Below are positions 40,783 to 49,464 of a stretch of 64,000 nt of DNA, piece after piece; position 1 is the stretch's first letter; each line of letters opens with the position of its first letter. This stretch comes from Acidimicrobiia bacterium (GTDB lineage: Bacteria > Actinomycetota > Acidimicrobiia > IMCC26256 > JAMXLJ01): contig DASRES010000055.1 of the NCBI GenBank assembly GCA_035651955.1, positions 24,046 to 88,045 on the forward strand. The letters run 5' to 3'. The notes under the pieces were generated by a model, which was not told where the DNA came from, did not search any database, and worked only from the letters and a program-made list of their open reading frames with translations. The position numbers and the translations under genes were made by a program.

Positions 40783-42279
40783 GTGACCGTCTACCTCGTG
40801 GGCGCGGGTCCCGGGGATCCCGGTCTGCTGACCGTGCGCGGTGCCGAGGTGCTCGCGCGCGCGGACGTCGTCGTGCACGACCGCCTCGCGTCGGCCGCGC
40901 TCCTCGAGCTCGCGCCGCGCGAGGCCGAGCGGATCGACGTCGGCAAGGCGCCTGGGCGCGTGGAGATGGAGCAGCACGACATCGACGCGCTGCTCGTCGA
41001 GCGCGGCCGCGCTGGTCAGACGGTCGTGCGGTTGAAGGGCGGCGACCCGTTCGTGTTCGGCCGGGGCGGTGAGGAGGCGGAGGCCCTGGCCGCGGCGGGC
41101 GTGCCGTTCGAGGTCGTCCCGGGCATCACGAGCGCGATCGCGGCACCCGCGTACGCGGGGATCCCGGTCACCCACCGCGGACTCTCGACGCACTTCACCG
41201 TGGTGACGGGACACGAGGATCCGGCCAAGGGCCGCACCGACGTCGACTGGGAGGCGCTCGCGCGCGCCGGCGGCACCCTCGTCGTCCTCATGGGGGTCGG
41301 CCGCCTCCCGGCGATCGTCGATCGGCTCCTCGCGGGCGGCCTCCCACCCGACACGCCGGTTGCCGCGGTCCGCAACGGCACACGCCTCGACCAGGCCTCC
41401 GTGCGCGGGACGCTCGCCACGATCGCGTCCCTCGACGTGCGCGCCCCGTCGGCGATCGTCGTCGGCCCGGTCGCCGCGCTCGACCTCGCGTGGTTCGAGT
41501 CGCGGCCGCTGTTCGGCCGGACCGTCGTCGTCACGCGCGCACGCGAGCAGGCGAGCGGGCTGCGCGCCCGGCTCGAGGACCTCGGCGCGCAGGTCGTCGA
41601 GCTGCCCGCGATCGCGATCGAGCCCGTCGACGTCGTCCTTCCCGATCTCGGCGCCTACGAATGGCTCGTCCTCACGTCCGCGAACGGCGTCGACGCGCTG
41701 TTCGACCGCGGCCTGCGCCCGGCCGGGCTCGATGCCCGCGCACTTGCCGGCCTCCGCATCGCCGCGATCGGGCCGGGCACCGCGAGCGCGCTCGCGACGC
41801 GCGGGATCACGGCGGACCTCGTCCCCGAGCGCTTCGTCGCCGAGTCCCTCCTCGACGCGTTCCCGGCCCCGGGCGGCGCGCGCGGCCGGGCCGCCCGCGT
41901 GCTGCTCGCACGCGCGGAGCAGGCGCGCGACGTCCTTCCCGACGGCCTCCGGGCCCGCGGCTACGACGTCGACGTCCTCGTGCTGTACCGCACCACCACG
42001 TCCCGGCCGGACGACGCCGCGCTCGCCGCGGTCCGGGACGGGCGGGTCGACGCCGTCACGTTCACCTCCTCGTCGACCGTCCGGAACCTGTGCGAGGTCC
42101 TCGGCGGCCCGCTCGCCGACCGTCCGAGCGGCGGGCCCCTCGTCGTCTCGATCGGCCCCGTGACCTCGGCCACGGCCCGCGACCTCGGCGTACGGGTCGA
42201 TGCCGAGGCGACCGAGCACACCATCGACGGGCTGGTCGCGGCCCTCGTCGACGGTCTCGCGGCCGCCGGGCGCCGGTAG
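40783..42279 (+). CDS. cobA-hemD: fused uroporphyrinogen-III C-methyltransferase / uroporphyrinogen-III synthase
   Basis: This is a bifunctional protein of 498 residues. Residues 1-245 or so are a SUMT: VYLVGAGPGDPGLLTVRGAEVLARADVVVHDRL, VVRLKGGDPFVFGRGGEEAEAL, VPFEVVPGITSAIAAPAYAGIPVTHRG. The C-terminal part is HemD: GRTVVVTRAREQASGLRARLEDLGA at about residue 250, then VLTSANGVDALF and AVTFTSSSTVRNLCEVLGG. It makes uroporphyrinogen III from hydroxymethylbilane and methylates it to precorrin-2, feeding both heme and siroheme/B12 branches. This fusion is common in Actinobacteria. It lies 48 bp after hemC. Confidence 0.94.
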   Translation: MTVYLVGAGPGDPGLLTVRGAEVLARADVVVHDRLASAALLELAPREAERIDVGKAPGRVEMEQHDIDALLVERGRAGQTVVRLKGGDPFVFGRGGEEAEALAAAGVPFEVVPGITSAIAAPAYAGIPVTHRGLSTHFTVVTGHEDPAKGRTDVDWEALARAGGTLVVLMGVGRLPAIVDRLLAGGLPPDTPVAAVRNGTRLDQASVRGTLATIASLDVRAPSAIVVGPVAALDLAWFESRPLFGRTVVVTRAREQASGLRARLEDLGAQVVELPAIAIEPVDVVLPDLGAYEWLVLTSANGVDALFDRGLRPAGLDARALAGLRIAAIGPGTASALATRGITADLVPERFVAESLLDAFPAPGGARGRAARVLLARAEQARDVLPDGLRARGYDVDVLVLYRTTTSRPDDAALAAVRDGRVDAVTFTSSSTVRNLCEVLGGPLADRPSGGPLVVSIGPVTSATARDLGVRVDAEATEHTIDGLVAALVDGLAAAGRR

Positions 42280-42282
42280 CAT
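42277..42282 (+). promoter_or_regulatory. possible internal -10 TAGCAT before hemB
   Basis: TAGCAT overlaps the stop codon of cobA-hemD and ends 9 nt before the hemB ATG. It could give hemB-hemL a secondary promoter inside the operon. Confidence 0.3.
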
Positions 42283-42291
42283 CGGGACGCC

Positions 42292-43275
42292 ATGGCGTTC
42301 CCCGACCAGCGCCCCCGCCGGCTGCGACGGACGCCCGCGCTGCGGCGCCTCGTCGCCGAGACCCGGCTGTCCGTCGACGACCTCGTCGCGCCGCTGTTCG
42401 TCAAGGACGGCATCCGCGAGCCCGAGCCCGTCCACTCGATGCCCGGAGTCGTGCAGCACACGCAGGAGAGCCTCCGCAAGGAGGTGCGTGCGCTCGCCGG
42501 CCTCGGCCTCCCCGCGGTCGTCCTCTTCGGTGTCCCCGCGACCAAGGACCCGGAAGGCTCGCAGGCCGACGCGTACGACGGTGTGGTGCAGGTCGCGCTG
42601 CGCAACCTCCGCGACGAGGTCGGCGACGCGATCACGCTGATCGCCGACGACTGCCTCGACGAGTACACCGACCACGGCCACTGCGGCCTGTTGCGCGACG
42701 ACGGCAGCGTCGACAACGACGCCACGCTCGATCGCTACGCGTCGATCGCGGTCGCGCAGGCCGAGGCCGGGGCGGACGTCGTCGCGCCGTCGGGGATGAT
42801 GGACGGCCAGGTCGGCGCGATCCGTGAAGCGCTCGACGACGACGGCTTCACCGACGTCGCGATCCTGGCGTACGCGGCCAAGTACGCGTCGGCGCTGTAC
42901 GGACCGTTCCGCGACGCCGCCGAGTGCGCTCCCAGCTTCGGCGACCGTCGCGCGTACCAGATGGACCCGCCGAACGCGCGCGAGGCGATCGCGGAGACGA
43001 CGCTCGACGTCGACGAGGGCGCGGACATCGTGATGGTGAAGCCCGCCCTCTCCTATCTCGACGTCATCAGCGCGCTGCGCGCGTCGTTCGACGTCCCCGT
43101 GGCGGCGTACCACGTGAGCGGCGAGTACGCGATGCTCAAGGCGGCCTCGCGCGAGGGATGGATCGACGGTGAGGCGGTGGCGCACGAGCACCTCGTCTCG
43201 ATCAAGCGTGCGGGAGCCGACTTCGTGCTGACGTACCTCGCCCGCGAGACGGCCGAGCGTCTCCACGCGTCTTGA
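42292..43275 (+). CDS. hemB: delta-aminolevulinic acid dehydratase
   Basis: It condenses two 5-aminolevulinate molecules to porphobilinogen. The 327-residue product has [32 protein letters not shown] at the start. The metal-site region [19 protein letters not shown] follows, with Cys residues consistent with a zinc-type enzyme. The Schiff-base lysines are in [14 protein letters not shown] and [27 protein letters not shown] ends the core. The ATG is 12 bp after the previous stop, and its own stop overlaps the hemL TTG start. Confidence 0.96.
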   Translation: MAFPDQRPRRLRRTPALRRLVAETRLSVDDLVAPLFVKDGIREPEPVHSMPGVVQHTQESLRKEVRALAGLGLPAVVLFGVPATKDPEGSQADAYDGVVQVALRNLRDEVGDAITLIADDCLDEYTDHGHCGLLRDDGSVDNDATLDRYASIAVAQAEAGADVVAPSGMMDGQVGAIREALDDDGFTDVAILAYAAKYASALYGPFRDAAECAPSFGDRRAYQMDPPNAREAIAETTLDVDEGADIVMVKPALSYLDVISALRASFDVPVAAYHVSGEYAMLKAASREGWIDGEAVAHEHLVSIKRAGADFVLTYLARETAERLHAS

Positions 43276-44549
43276 ACCTCTTCGAGCGCGCCCGCGCGGT
43301 GATCCCCGGCGGTGTCAGCTCGCCCGTGCGGTCGTTCGCGGCCGTGGGCGGCGAGCCGTTCTTCGTCGCGCGCGCGGAGGGCCCGTATCTCGTCGCGACG
43401 GACGGCCGGCGGTACGTCGACTACGTGCAGTCGTGGGGTGCGTCGATCCTCGGCCATGCCCATCCCGTCGTCGTCGACGCCGTGAAGCGCGCCGCGGAGG
43501 CGGGCACGTCATACGGCGCGCCGACCGAGAACGAGGTACGCCTCGCGGAGGCGATCTGCGAGCGCGTCCCGTCCGTCGAGAAGGTGCGGCTCGTCTCGTC
43601 GGGGACCGAGGCGGCGATGACCGCGCTGCGTCTCGCTCGCGGAGCCACCGGTCGCGACACGATCGTGAAGTTCGCGGGCGGCTATCACGGTCACAGCGAC
43701 GCGTTGCTCGTCGCCGCGGGCAGCGGCGTCGCGACGCTCGGCATCCCGGGCTCGGCCGGCGTCACCGCGGGTGCGGCGGCCGACACGCTGGTGCTGCCGT
43801 TCAACGACGACGCCGCGCTCGACACGGCGTTCGACGAACGCGGCGACGACATCGCCGCGGTGATCGTCGAACCGGTCGCGGCCAACATGGGCCTCGTCGA
43901 ACCGTGCGACGGGTTCCTCGCGCGGCTGCGCGACCGGTGCGACGCGCGCGGCGCGCTCCTGATCTTCGACGAGGTCATCACCGGCTTTCGCGTCGCCCGC
44001 ACGGGCGCGCAGGGACTGTTCGGCGTGACGCCCGATCTCTCGATCTTCGGGAAGGTCGTCGGCGGGGGCCTGCCGCTCGCGGCGGTGGGCGGCCCCGCCG
44101 CGCTGATGGACGAGCTCGCGCCGGTCGGCGCCGTCTACCAGGCCGGCACGCTGTCGGGGAACCCGCTCGCGACCGCGGCCGGACTCGCGGTCCTCGAGCT
44201 GCTCGACGACGGCGTGTACGCGACGCTCGCCGACCGCGCCGCGTTCCTCGCCGCCGGGCTCACGACCGTGCTGCGCGAGGCGGATCTCGCGGTGCAGGTC
44301 CCACGGGTCGCGACGCTCCTCGGGCTGTTCTTCTCACCCGTGCCCGTGACCGACTACGAGAGCGCGCAGGCCGCCGACGTGAAGCTCCACGCGGCGTTCT
44401 TCCACGCGATGCTCGAACGGGACGTCTTCCTCCCACCGAGCGCGTTCGAGGCGATCTTCCTCGGCCTCGCGCACGAGTGGCCCATCCTGGAGCGCACCGT
44501 CGAGCTGGCCGGCGCGGCCGCGCTCGACGTCGCGAAGCGGGCGCGCTGA
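43272..44549 (+). CDS. hemL: glutamate-1-semialdehyde 2,1-aminomutase
   Basis: This PLP/PMP enzyme converts glutamate-1-semialdehyde to 5-aminolevulinate, completing the C5 route with HemA. The 425-residue product starts [21 protein letters not shown] and has [47 protein letters not shown], and the Schiff-base Lys in [15 protein letters not shown]. The start is a TTG overlapping the hemB stop (TTGA). It is the last gene of the rex-hem operon, and an inverted repeat at its end may terminate transcription. Confidence 0.95.
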   Translation: MNLFERARAVIPGGVSSPVRSFAAVGGEPFFVARAEGPYLVATDGRRYVDYVQSWGASILGHAHPVVVDAVKRAAEAGTSYGAPTENEVRLAEAICERVPSVEKVRLVSSGTEAAMTALRLARGATGRDTIVKFAGGYHGHSDALLVAAGSGVATLGIPGSAGVTAGAAADTLVLPFNDDAALDTAFDERGDDIAAVIVEPVAANMGLVEPCDGFLARLRDRCDARGALLIFDEVITGFRVARTGAQGLFGVTPDLSIFGKVVGGGLPLAAVGGPAALMDELAPVGAVYQAGTLSGNPLATAAGLAVLELLDDGVYATLADRAAFLAAGLTTVLREADLAVQVPRVATLLGLFFSPVPVTDYESAQAADVKLHAAFFHAMLERDVFLPPSAFEAIFLGLAHEWPILERTVELAGAAALDVAKRAR

Positions 44550-44560
44550 GGAAGCGCCCG
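44538..44560. terminator. hairpin between hemL and the cytochrome bc cluster
   Basis: CGGGCGC (44538-44544) pairs with GCGCCCG (44554-44560) around 9 nt that include the hemL stop codon. The 17-bp convergent gap lies here, so it may terminate transcripts from both sides. No T-tract is present. Confidence 0.4.
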
Positions 44561-44566
44561 GCTCGC

Positions 44567-44791
44567 CTACTCGCGCTCGCGGCGGCGCCGGATGCGGTCG
44601 AGGAAGAACAGCGCCGTCGCGATCACGTACACCATGATCACGAGCCCGAGGAACGCCTCGGCACCACCCGGGTACCCGTTCTCGCCGCCCGCGTTGATCA
44701 GCTGCTGTGCCGACGCGGGCGCCGCGAGCGCGACGAGCGCGAGCGTGGCGACCGTCGTGACGTACGCGACTCGGCGTGTCATCCGGTGCAT
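44567..44791 (-). CDS. small membrane protein of the cytochrome bc cluster
   Basis: This is a 74-residue protein with a signal-like hydrophobic N-terminus (VAYVTTVATLALVALAAPASAQ). A short extracytoplasmic stretch (INAGGENGYPGG) and a transmembrane helix (FLGLVIMVYVIATALFFL) precede a highly basic tail RIRRRRERE. An AGGAGG site lies before the ATG. It is the last gene of the minus-strand cluster encoding the menaquinol:cytochrome c reductase. A role as accessory subunit or assembly factor is inferred only from position. Confidence 0.75.
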   Translation of the reverse strand: MHRMTRRVAYVTTVATLALVALAAPASAQQLINAGGENGYPGGAEAFLGLVIMVYVIATALFFLDRIRRRRERE

Positions 44792-44801
44792 CGTCGCCTC
44801 C

Positions 44802-45632
44802 TCAGAGCCTCGCCGGCACCGGCGCGCCGCCGGCGCGCTCGGCCTCGGCCGCCATCTCCTGCAGGTCGCGCTCACGCCAGTGGAGCCCGAGCAGCGACAG
44901 CGCGAACAGCACGACCGACGCGAAGAACACGACGAGCGGCGGGACGCGCATCGAGCCGAGGTCGAGCTCGAACACGAGGTAGCTCACCGGCTTCGTCGGG
45001 TCGCACGTCGGGGTCGGCAGCGGTGCGCCGAACGGCACCCGGACGTTCTTCACCGGGCATACCTGGGCGACCGCGTAGTACGGCTTGTGGGTGAACTGCA
45101 GCTTCAGCGGGTTCGGGTGGCTCCCGCCGACGGTGCGGATGTTCGACACGACGTAGTCCGTCGACTGCTGGAACTTCGCGAACGGCCCCGGTGTCGGCGG
45201 CTTGGCGCCACCGACGGCGGTCGGGATGACGAGCACCGCGTCAGCCGCGGCCTTGATGTTCGCCTCGTCGGCGGCGGCCACGGGCTTGCCCTGCGTCTTG
45301 ATGTTGCGGATCTCCGCGACCTTGGACGCGCTCGGCGAGTCGAGTTGCGCGACCGCCTTCCACGTCGGCTGCCGGCCCTTCAGCGTGTCGAGCGGTGAGG
45401 CCGTCGTCAGCCAGAGCAACGACAGCAGGCACATCATCCCTGTGAGGCCCGACACCGCGATGAGGAAGCCGAGGCGCGCGCCGAGGTTCGTCGTCAGCAA
45501 CAGGTACACGGAACCGCAGAACAGCCCGACGGCGGCCACCACGACGAGAATGCCGAGGACCGTCGGGTACCACAGCGACCTGTGCGCGAGCCCTTGTGAG
45601 GTCGAGGTCTGCGCGATGACGAGTCCGATCAC
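44802..45632 (-). CDS. membrane protein of the cytochrome bc cluster (unknown)
   Basis: This is a 276-residue protein with two transmembrane helices near the N-terminus (about 25-47 and 56-76), an extracytoplasmic domain of about 140 residues and a third helix at about 234-254 (VVFFASVVLFALSLLGLHW). The outer domain contains two Cys (AQVCPVKN and TPTCDPTKP), which could form a disulfide. I do not recognise the family. It lies between the diheme cytochrome c gene and a small membrane-protein gene in the same operon, so it is probably a subunit or maturation partner of the complex. Confidence 0.72.
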   Translation of the reverse strand: MIGLVIAQTSTSQGLAHRSLWYPTVLGILVVVAAVGLFCGSVYLLLTTNLGARLGFLIAVSGLTGMMCLLSLLWLTTASPLDTLKGRQPTWKAVAQLDSPSASKVAEIRNIKTQGKPVAAADEANIKAAADAVLVIPTAVGGAKPPTPGPFAKFQQSTDYVVSNIRTVGGSHPNPLKLQFTHKPYYAVAQVCPVKNVRVPFGAPLPTPTCDPTKPVSYLVFELDLGSMRVPPLVVFFASVVLFALSLLGLHWRERDLQEMAAEAERAGGAPVPARL

Positions 45633-45650
45633 GTCGTGAGCTCCCCGCGG

Positions 45651-46913
45651 TTAGAGGCTGCGCTCGTAGGCGATGATGGCGTCGATCTGCTCCTTCGAGA
45701 GGAGCGTGCCGAAGTGCGGCATGCGCCCGGACGAGATGCCGCGCACGCCGTACTGCTTGTTCGCCTCGACCCCGTCGGCGATCCACGTGTACTGCTCCGT
45801 GATCCCCTCGGGGCCGGGGAACTGGTCGACGACGGCGCCGTTCGTCAGGTTCGGGCCGAACGCGCCCGTGCCCTGCGCAGACGGGAGTGGTACGCCGCCC
45901 TTGGTCGGGTCGAAGTACGACCAGCCTCTCGTGTGGCAGCGCGCGCAGTTGGCCTGGAACAGCAGGTTCCCGTACGCGATCTGCGCGGGGCTGTTCTGCA
46001 CGTTCGGGTCACCCGACTTCCACGTCGTGACGAGCTGTTGGGTCTGCTGCGCGTAGACCTGCGAGTTCTTGATCGCAGCCTGCGCGTTCGTGATGTCCTC
46101 GCGGTCGAGCTGGACCGCCGTCTGCAGGTCCTTGTCGGTCGGGTTCTTCGCGAGCGCGGCCTCGTCCTGGGCCAGCTGCTGCTGCGCGCTCGCGAGGTTG
46201 TCCCGCGCGGTCTTCACGTTGGACTGCGCGGTGCTGATCATGCTGTTGAGATCGCTCTGCTCCTGCTGCTGCGCCTTCGCGGGCGACAGCTGGATGCTCT
46301 GCAGGTACGCGATGAGGTCGTCCACGCTCTGCGTGTTCTTCGACCCGCCGCCGGCGACACCCCACGCCGGCATCGGCGTGCCGGGCCGGCCGTACGTGAT
46401 GATCTGGTTCACCTGCGCGGGTGTGTACCGCAGCAGCACGGTGTTCAGCGCCGGCGCGCGCCACGTCACCTGGACGGGTTGGTTGCTGCCGCTCGCCGGC
46501 GGTTGCAGGACGTACGTCGTCGACCCGCCGCTCGCGTCCGTGCCGTGGCAGTCGGCGCAGCGCAGTGACTGCGTCGGGTCGTACGCCTTCATCGTGTCGT
46601 TCGCGAACAGGGTCGCACCCCGGTCGACGGCCGCCTTGTCGAACCCTGCGACCGCCTTCGACTCGCGCGTCGGCTCCCACAGCCAGTAGATCGGGAGCGC
46701 GGCGGCGATGATCACCGCGCACCACAACGCCCAACCGAGGGCACGCTCGAGCTTCGGGCCCTCGAGCTCGGCGTCGGTCAGGTACGGACGCTGGTTCTGG
46801 GGCAGCTTCGCGTCCGGGTTCCGGCGCGCCGACAGCACGCGGTACACGAGCACGCCCGCGATGAAGAGCGCCGCGATGATGTTGATGATGATGAGGCCCT
46901 TGCGTACGGTCAT
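45651..46913 (-). CDS. membrane-bound diheme cytochrome c with coiled-coil insert
   Basis: This is a 420-residue protein. There are two N-terminal transmembrane helices (about 6-25 and 60-80), a first c-type heme domain with CADCH at about residue 118, and a second with CARCH near residue 318. Met ligands are likely in GTPMPAWG and GRMPHFG. Between them lies a Gln/Ala-rich coiled coil of about 100 residues (for example SAQQQLAQDEAALAK), which is unusual. It takes the place of QcrC/cytochrome c1 and passes electrons from the Rieske protein to the terminal oxidase. Heme maturation is extracytoplasmic. Confidence 0.9.
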   Translation of the reverse strand: MTVRKGLIIINIIAALFIAGVLVYRVLSARRNPDAKLPQNQRPYLTDAELEGPKLERALGWALWCAVIIAAALPIYWLWEPTRESKAVAGFDKAAVDRGATLFANDTMKAYDPTQSLRCADCHGTDASGGSTTYVLQPPASGSNQPVQVTWRAPALNTVLLRYTPAQVNQIITYGRPGTPMPAWGVAGGGSKNTQSVDDLIAYLQSIQLSPAKAQQQEQSDLNSMISTAQSNVKTARDNLASAQQQLAQDEAALAKNPTDKDLQTAVQLDREDITNAQAAIKNSQVYAQQTQQLVTTWKSGDPNVQNSPAQIAYGNLLFQANCARCHTRGWSYFDPTKGGVPLPSAQGTGAFGPNLTNGAVVDQFPGPEGITEQYTWIADGVEANKQYGVRGISSGRMPHFGTLLSKEQIDAIIAYERSL

Positions 46914-46946
46914 CGAGAGGTCGCCTTCGCCTTCACTCCGCCGCGA

Positions 46947-47777
46947 TCAACCCACGCAGTGCGGGCCTTCCGCGCCCTGGCCGGTCGTGTCGGTGCCGAT
47001 CGGCGGTCCGAGCACGATGAGCCCGGTGTCGATCGTGACGTTCTGACCCGAGATGTAGACGGCGAACCGGTCGAGCCCGCGTGGCGCGGGGCCGCCGGTC
47101 TTCTCGCCGACCCGGTTGTACTTCGAGCCGTGGCACGGGCACTCGAACCACTGCGAGGTCTGGCAGAACGGCACGCGGCAGCCGAGGTGCACGCACTTCT
47201 GGTACAGGGCGACGATCCCCTGCTGCATGCCCGTGTAGATGACGGGCGCGTAGATCTTCTTCGCCTTCGGTAGGTCGGCCTTCGGATAGGGGACGATGTA
47301 CGCGCGCGCGTCGGGGATGTAGAAGGGCTGCTTCTTGTCGGTGTTGTACGCGAGCATGTCGGCGAGCGAAGCCCCCGCGGGGATCTTGCCGCCGAACCCG
47401 CCGGAGCCGCTCGGCCACAGGAACGCGAGCACGCCCGCGCCGAGGCTGCCGAGCGCGAGCGCCATCGCGCCGATGATCCCCCAGCCGAAGAACTGACGCC
47501 GCGACAGCCCGAGCTCCTCGTCGGTGACCGGCGTCCGCTCGGCGGGGACGCGTGCGCCGCGCGTCGCGGGGACCGACGCGCCGCCTGCCAGCGCGCGCCG
47601 CTCGTCGCTCTCCTTGCCGGGACGCATGTCGTCGGGGATCCCTTCCTCGCTTCGGTCGCTCCGGAGTGTCTCTCGGCTCAACGTGCCCGTGCTCGCGTTC
47701 CGCCGTCCCATCGTGAAGATCGCGACGATCGCCGCGATGAACAGGATCGGGATCGCGATGATGAGGGCGAGTGCCAC
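46947..47777 (-). CDS. qcrA: Rieske iron-sulfur protein of the cytochrome bc complex
   Basis: This is a 276-residue Rieske subunit. An N-terminal helix (about 3-23), a Ser/Arg-rich cytoplasmic linker, a twin-Arg-type sequence LSRRQFFGWG at about residue 90, and a second helix (IIGAMALALGSLGAGVLAFLW) precede the Rieske domain. The 2Fe-2S ligands are in CVHLGCR and CPCHGS, with an intervening Cys (VPFCQ) that can form the usual disulfide. It accepts electrons from menaquinol bound to cytochrome b. It lies between the cytochrome b and cytochrome c genes. Confidence 0.94.
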   Translation of the reverse strand: MALALIIAIPILFIAAIVAIFTMGRRNASTGTLSRETLRSDRSEEGIPDDMRPGKESDERRALAGGASVPATRGARVPAERTPVTDEELGLSRRQFFGWGIIGAMALALGSLGAGVLAFLWPSGSGGFGGKIPAGASLADMLAYNTDKKQPFYIPDARAYIVPYPKADLPKAKKIYAPVIYTGMQQGIVALYQKCVHLGCRVPFCQTSQWFECPCHGSKYNRVGEKTGGPAPRGLDRFAVYISGQNVTIDTGLIVLGPPIGTDTTGQGAEGPHCVG

Positions 47778-47796
47778 GGGCGCGTGCTTCCTGCAG

Positions 47797-48540
47797 CTAG
47801 AGATCGAAGAAGATGCCGTTGCTCCACGGGAAGGTGAAGTTGAAGCCCTTCGCGCGGAAGAACGATCCGATGATCACGAGGACCGCCCAGAACATCAGGA
47901 AGACGGTGAAGATCGAGATCGCGAACTTCCGGTCCGCGGGGTTCTGCGACGGCGTCTTGTCGATGTAGGGCGTGACGATCAGCAGGAAGATGCCCATCCC
48001 CGGGATGGTCACGCCCGCGACCATCGGGTGGAACATCGTCAGCAGCTCCTGCAGACCACTGAAGTACCACGGCGCCTTCGACGGGTTCGGTGTCGAGTTC
48101 GGGTCGGCGAGGCTGAGCAACGGCGCGCGCACGAGCGCGGAGAAGATGATGAGCGCCGCGCACACCGTGAGGATGGCGGCGAACTCGATCACGAGCAGGT
48201 GCGGCCACGTGTTGACCTTGCCCTCGGCCTCGGCGCGCGTCTGCTGGATGGAACCGGCCTTCACGAACGCGAGCAGCCGCTCCTCGCGCTCACTCGTCGT
48301 CGCGACCGCCGTGGCCGTGCCACCGCGGCTGACGCCGCCGCCGTTCCCGCCGTTGCCGCCGGTCGAGCGCGTCGCCGGCGCACCGTCGCCCGTGCCGCCG
48401 TCTCCCATCGCGGCCACTCGCTCGTGCGCGCGCTCCAGGAGGTTCTCCGGGATGTCCTCGCGCGCGACGGCTTCGGCGGCTTCCGACGACGCGGCGGGAG
48501 GTTCCTCGGCTGTCGGCGTCTCGTCGGGGATGTCGGGCAT
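47797..48540 (-). CDS. cytochrome b C-terminal half (subunit IV-like)
   Basis: This is a 247-residue protein. A charged, Gly/Asn-rich N-terminal extension of about 100 residues is followed by three transmembrane helices. The quinone-site motif after the first is ADPNSTPNPSKAPWYFSGLQELL, with the PEWY-type motif reading APWY. The helices correspond to subunit IV of b6f or the C-terminal third of QcrB. It is separated by 15 bp from the b6-like gene, so cytochrome b is made as two polypeptides. The long soluble extension is unusual for subunit IV and may bind a cytoplasmic partner. Confidence 0.9.
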   Translation of the reverse strand: MPDIPDETPTAEEPPAASSEAAEAVAREDIPENLLERAHERVAAMGDGGTGDGAPATRSTGGNGGNGGGVSRGGTATAVATTSEREERLLAFVKAGSIQQTRAEAEGKVNTWPHLLVIEFAAILTVCAALIIFSALVRAPLLSLADPNSTPNPSKAPWYFSGLQELLTMFHPMVAGVTIPGMGIFLLIVTPYIDKTPSQNPADRKFAISIFTVFLMFWAVLVIIGSFFRAKGFNFTFPWSNGIFFDL

Positions 48541-48555
48541 CTGCTTCCTCCCGGC

Positions 48556-49362
48556 CTACAGCGGACCGCTGATGCCGCCGTCCTTGCGGACGCGCCAGAA
48601 GTGGATCGCCATGAAGATGACGATGGTGAACGGTAGGAGCAGCACGTGGAGTACGTACCATCGCAGCAACGTGTCGCCGCTGATCTCCTTGGAACCCAGC
48701 AGCACGTAGCGCACCGAGTTCCCGAACACCGGGGTGTAGCCCATCATGTTCGTGCCGACGGTGACCGCCCACAGTGCGAGCTGGTCCCACGGCAGCAGGT
48801 AGCCGGTGAACGACATGAGCAGCGTGAGCGTCAGCAGGATGACGCCGATCACCCAGTTGAACTCGCGGGGTGCCTTGTACGCGCCGTGGTAGAAGACGCG
48901 GCTCATGTGCAGGAAGACGGACAGCACCATCAGGTGCGCCGCCCACCGGTGCATGTTGCGGACGAGTGACCCGAAGTAGACGGCGGTCTCGAGCGTCTTG
49001 ACGCTGTCCCACGCGGACGCCGCGGTCGGCCGGTAGAAGAACATCAGGAAGATGCCGGTCACCGTGAGCAGGATGAAGAGGAAGAACGACAGCCCGCCGA
49101 GGCAGAGCGTGTACGACACCTTCACCGCGTGCCGCTTCACCTTCACCGGGTGGAGGTGGTACAGCACGCTGTTCATGATCACGTAGGAGCGCTGACGGGG
49201 CGTGTCCGCGTGATCCTTCCGGAACACCGATCCAGGCCGGAGGATCGACGTCACCACCTGCGAGCTCGCGAGCTTGTCGCCGGTCTCGCGTGCGCGATCC
49301 ACGAGGCGCGCGCCCGGGCCTCCCTGCCCGTTCCTGCCGTTCGTGCCGTTGCGAATCGCCAC
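48556..49362 (-). CDS. qcrB: cytochrome b N-terminal half (b6-like)
   Basis: This is a 268-residue diheme membrane subunit. Four helices carry the heme ligands as H-x13-H (HRWAAHLMVLSVFLH) and H-x14-H (HVLLLPFTIVIFMAIH). The longer second spacing is the b6 type. SFTGYLLPWDQLALWAVTVGTNM is the quinol-site region. The GTG at 49362 is chosen because GAGGAGAAGG lies just upstream; an earlier GTG at 49401 has no such site. The N-terminal 60 residues are soluble and basic. Its partner, the subunit IV-like protein, is encoded by the next gene. Confidence 0.92.
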   Translation of the reverse strand: MAIRNGTNGRNGQGGPGARLVDRARETGDKLASSQVVTSILRPGSVFRKDHADTPRQRSYVIMNSVLYHLHPVKVKRHAVKVSYTLCLGGLSFFLFILLTVTGIFLMFFYRPTAASAWDSVKTLETAVYFGSLVRNMHRWAAHLMVLSVFLHMSRVFYHGAYKAPREFNWVIGVILLTLTLLMSFTGYLLPWDQLALWAVTVGTNMMGYTPVFGNSVRYVLLGSKEISGDTLLRWYVLHVLLLPFTIVIFMAIHFWRVRKDGGISGPL

Positions 49363-49438
49363 GGACCTTCTCCTCGCGTGGTCCTCCGGGGGCGTTCCCA
49401 CGTCCGGTCGTCGGATCGCGCCCGGTGCTCCCGTTGTG

Positions 49439-49453
49439 TGAACGTGCGGTTCA
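49439..49453. promoter_or_regulatory. weak inverted repeat upstream of the b6-like gene
   Basis: TGAAC (49439-49443) and GTTCA (49449-49453) are separated by 5 nt within the 102-bp gap between two genes of the bc cluster. The arms are short and no regulator family is clearly indicated. Confidence 0.2.
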
Positions 49454-49464
49454 GGTCCGCGACA

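Noticed and set aside
39769..43266. Very long minus-strand open frame (1165 codons) opposite hemC, cobA-hemD and hemB
   Set aside because: It is an antisense shadow caused by high GC. The plus strand carries four clear enzymes, and the antisense frame is Arg/Asp/Val/Leu-rich with no domain. The same applies to other long antisense frames, for example opposite nuoG.
49439..49453. TGAAC-N5-GTTCA as an FNR- or LexA-like operator in the bc cluster
   Set aside because: The arms are only five bases, the site lies between genes of one operon, and it matches neither consensus. It is listed as a weak repeat only.
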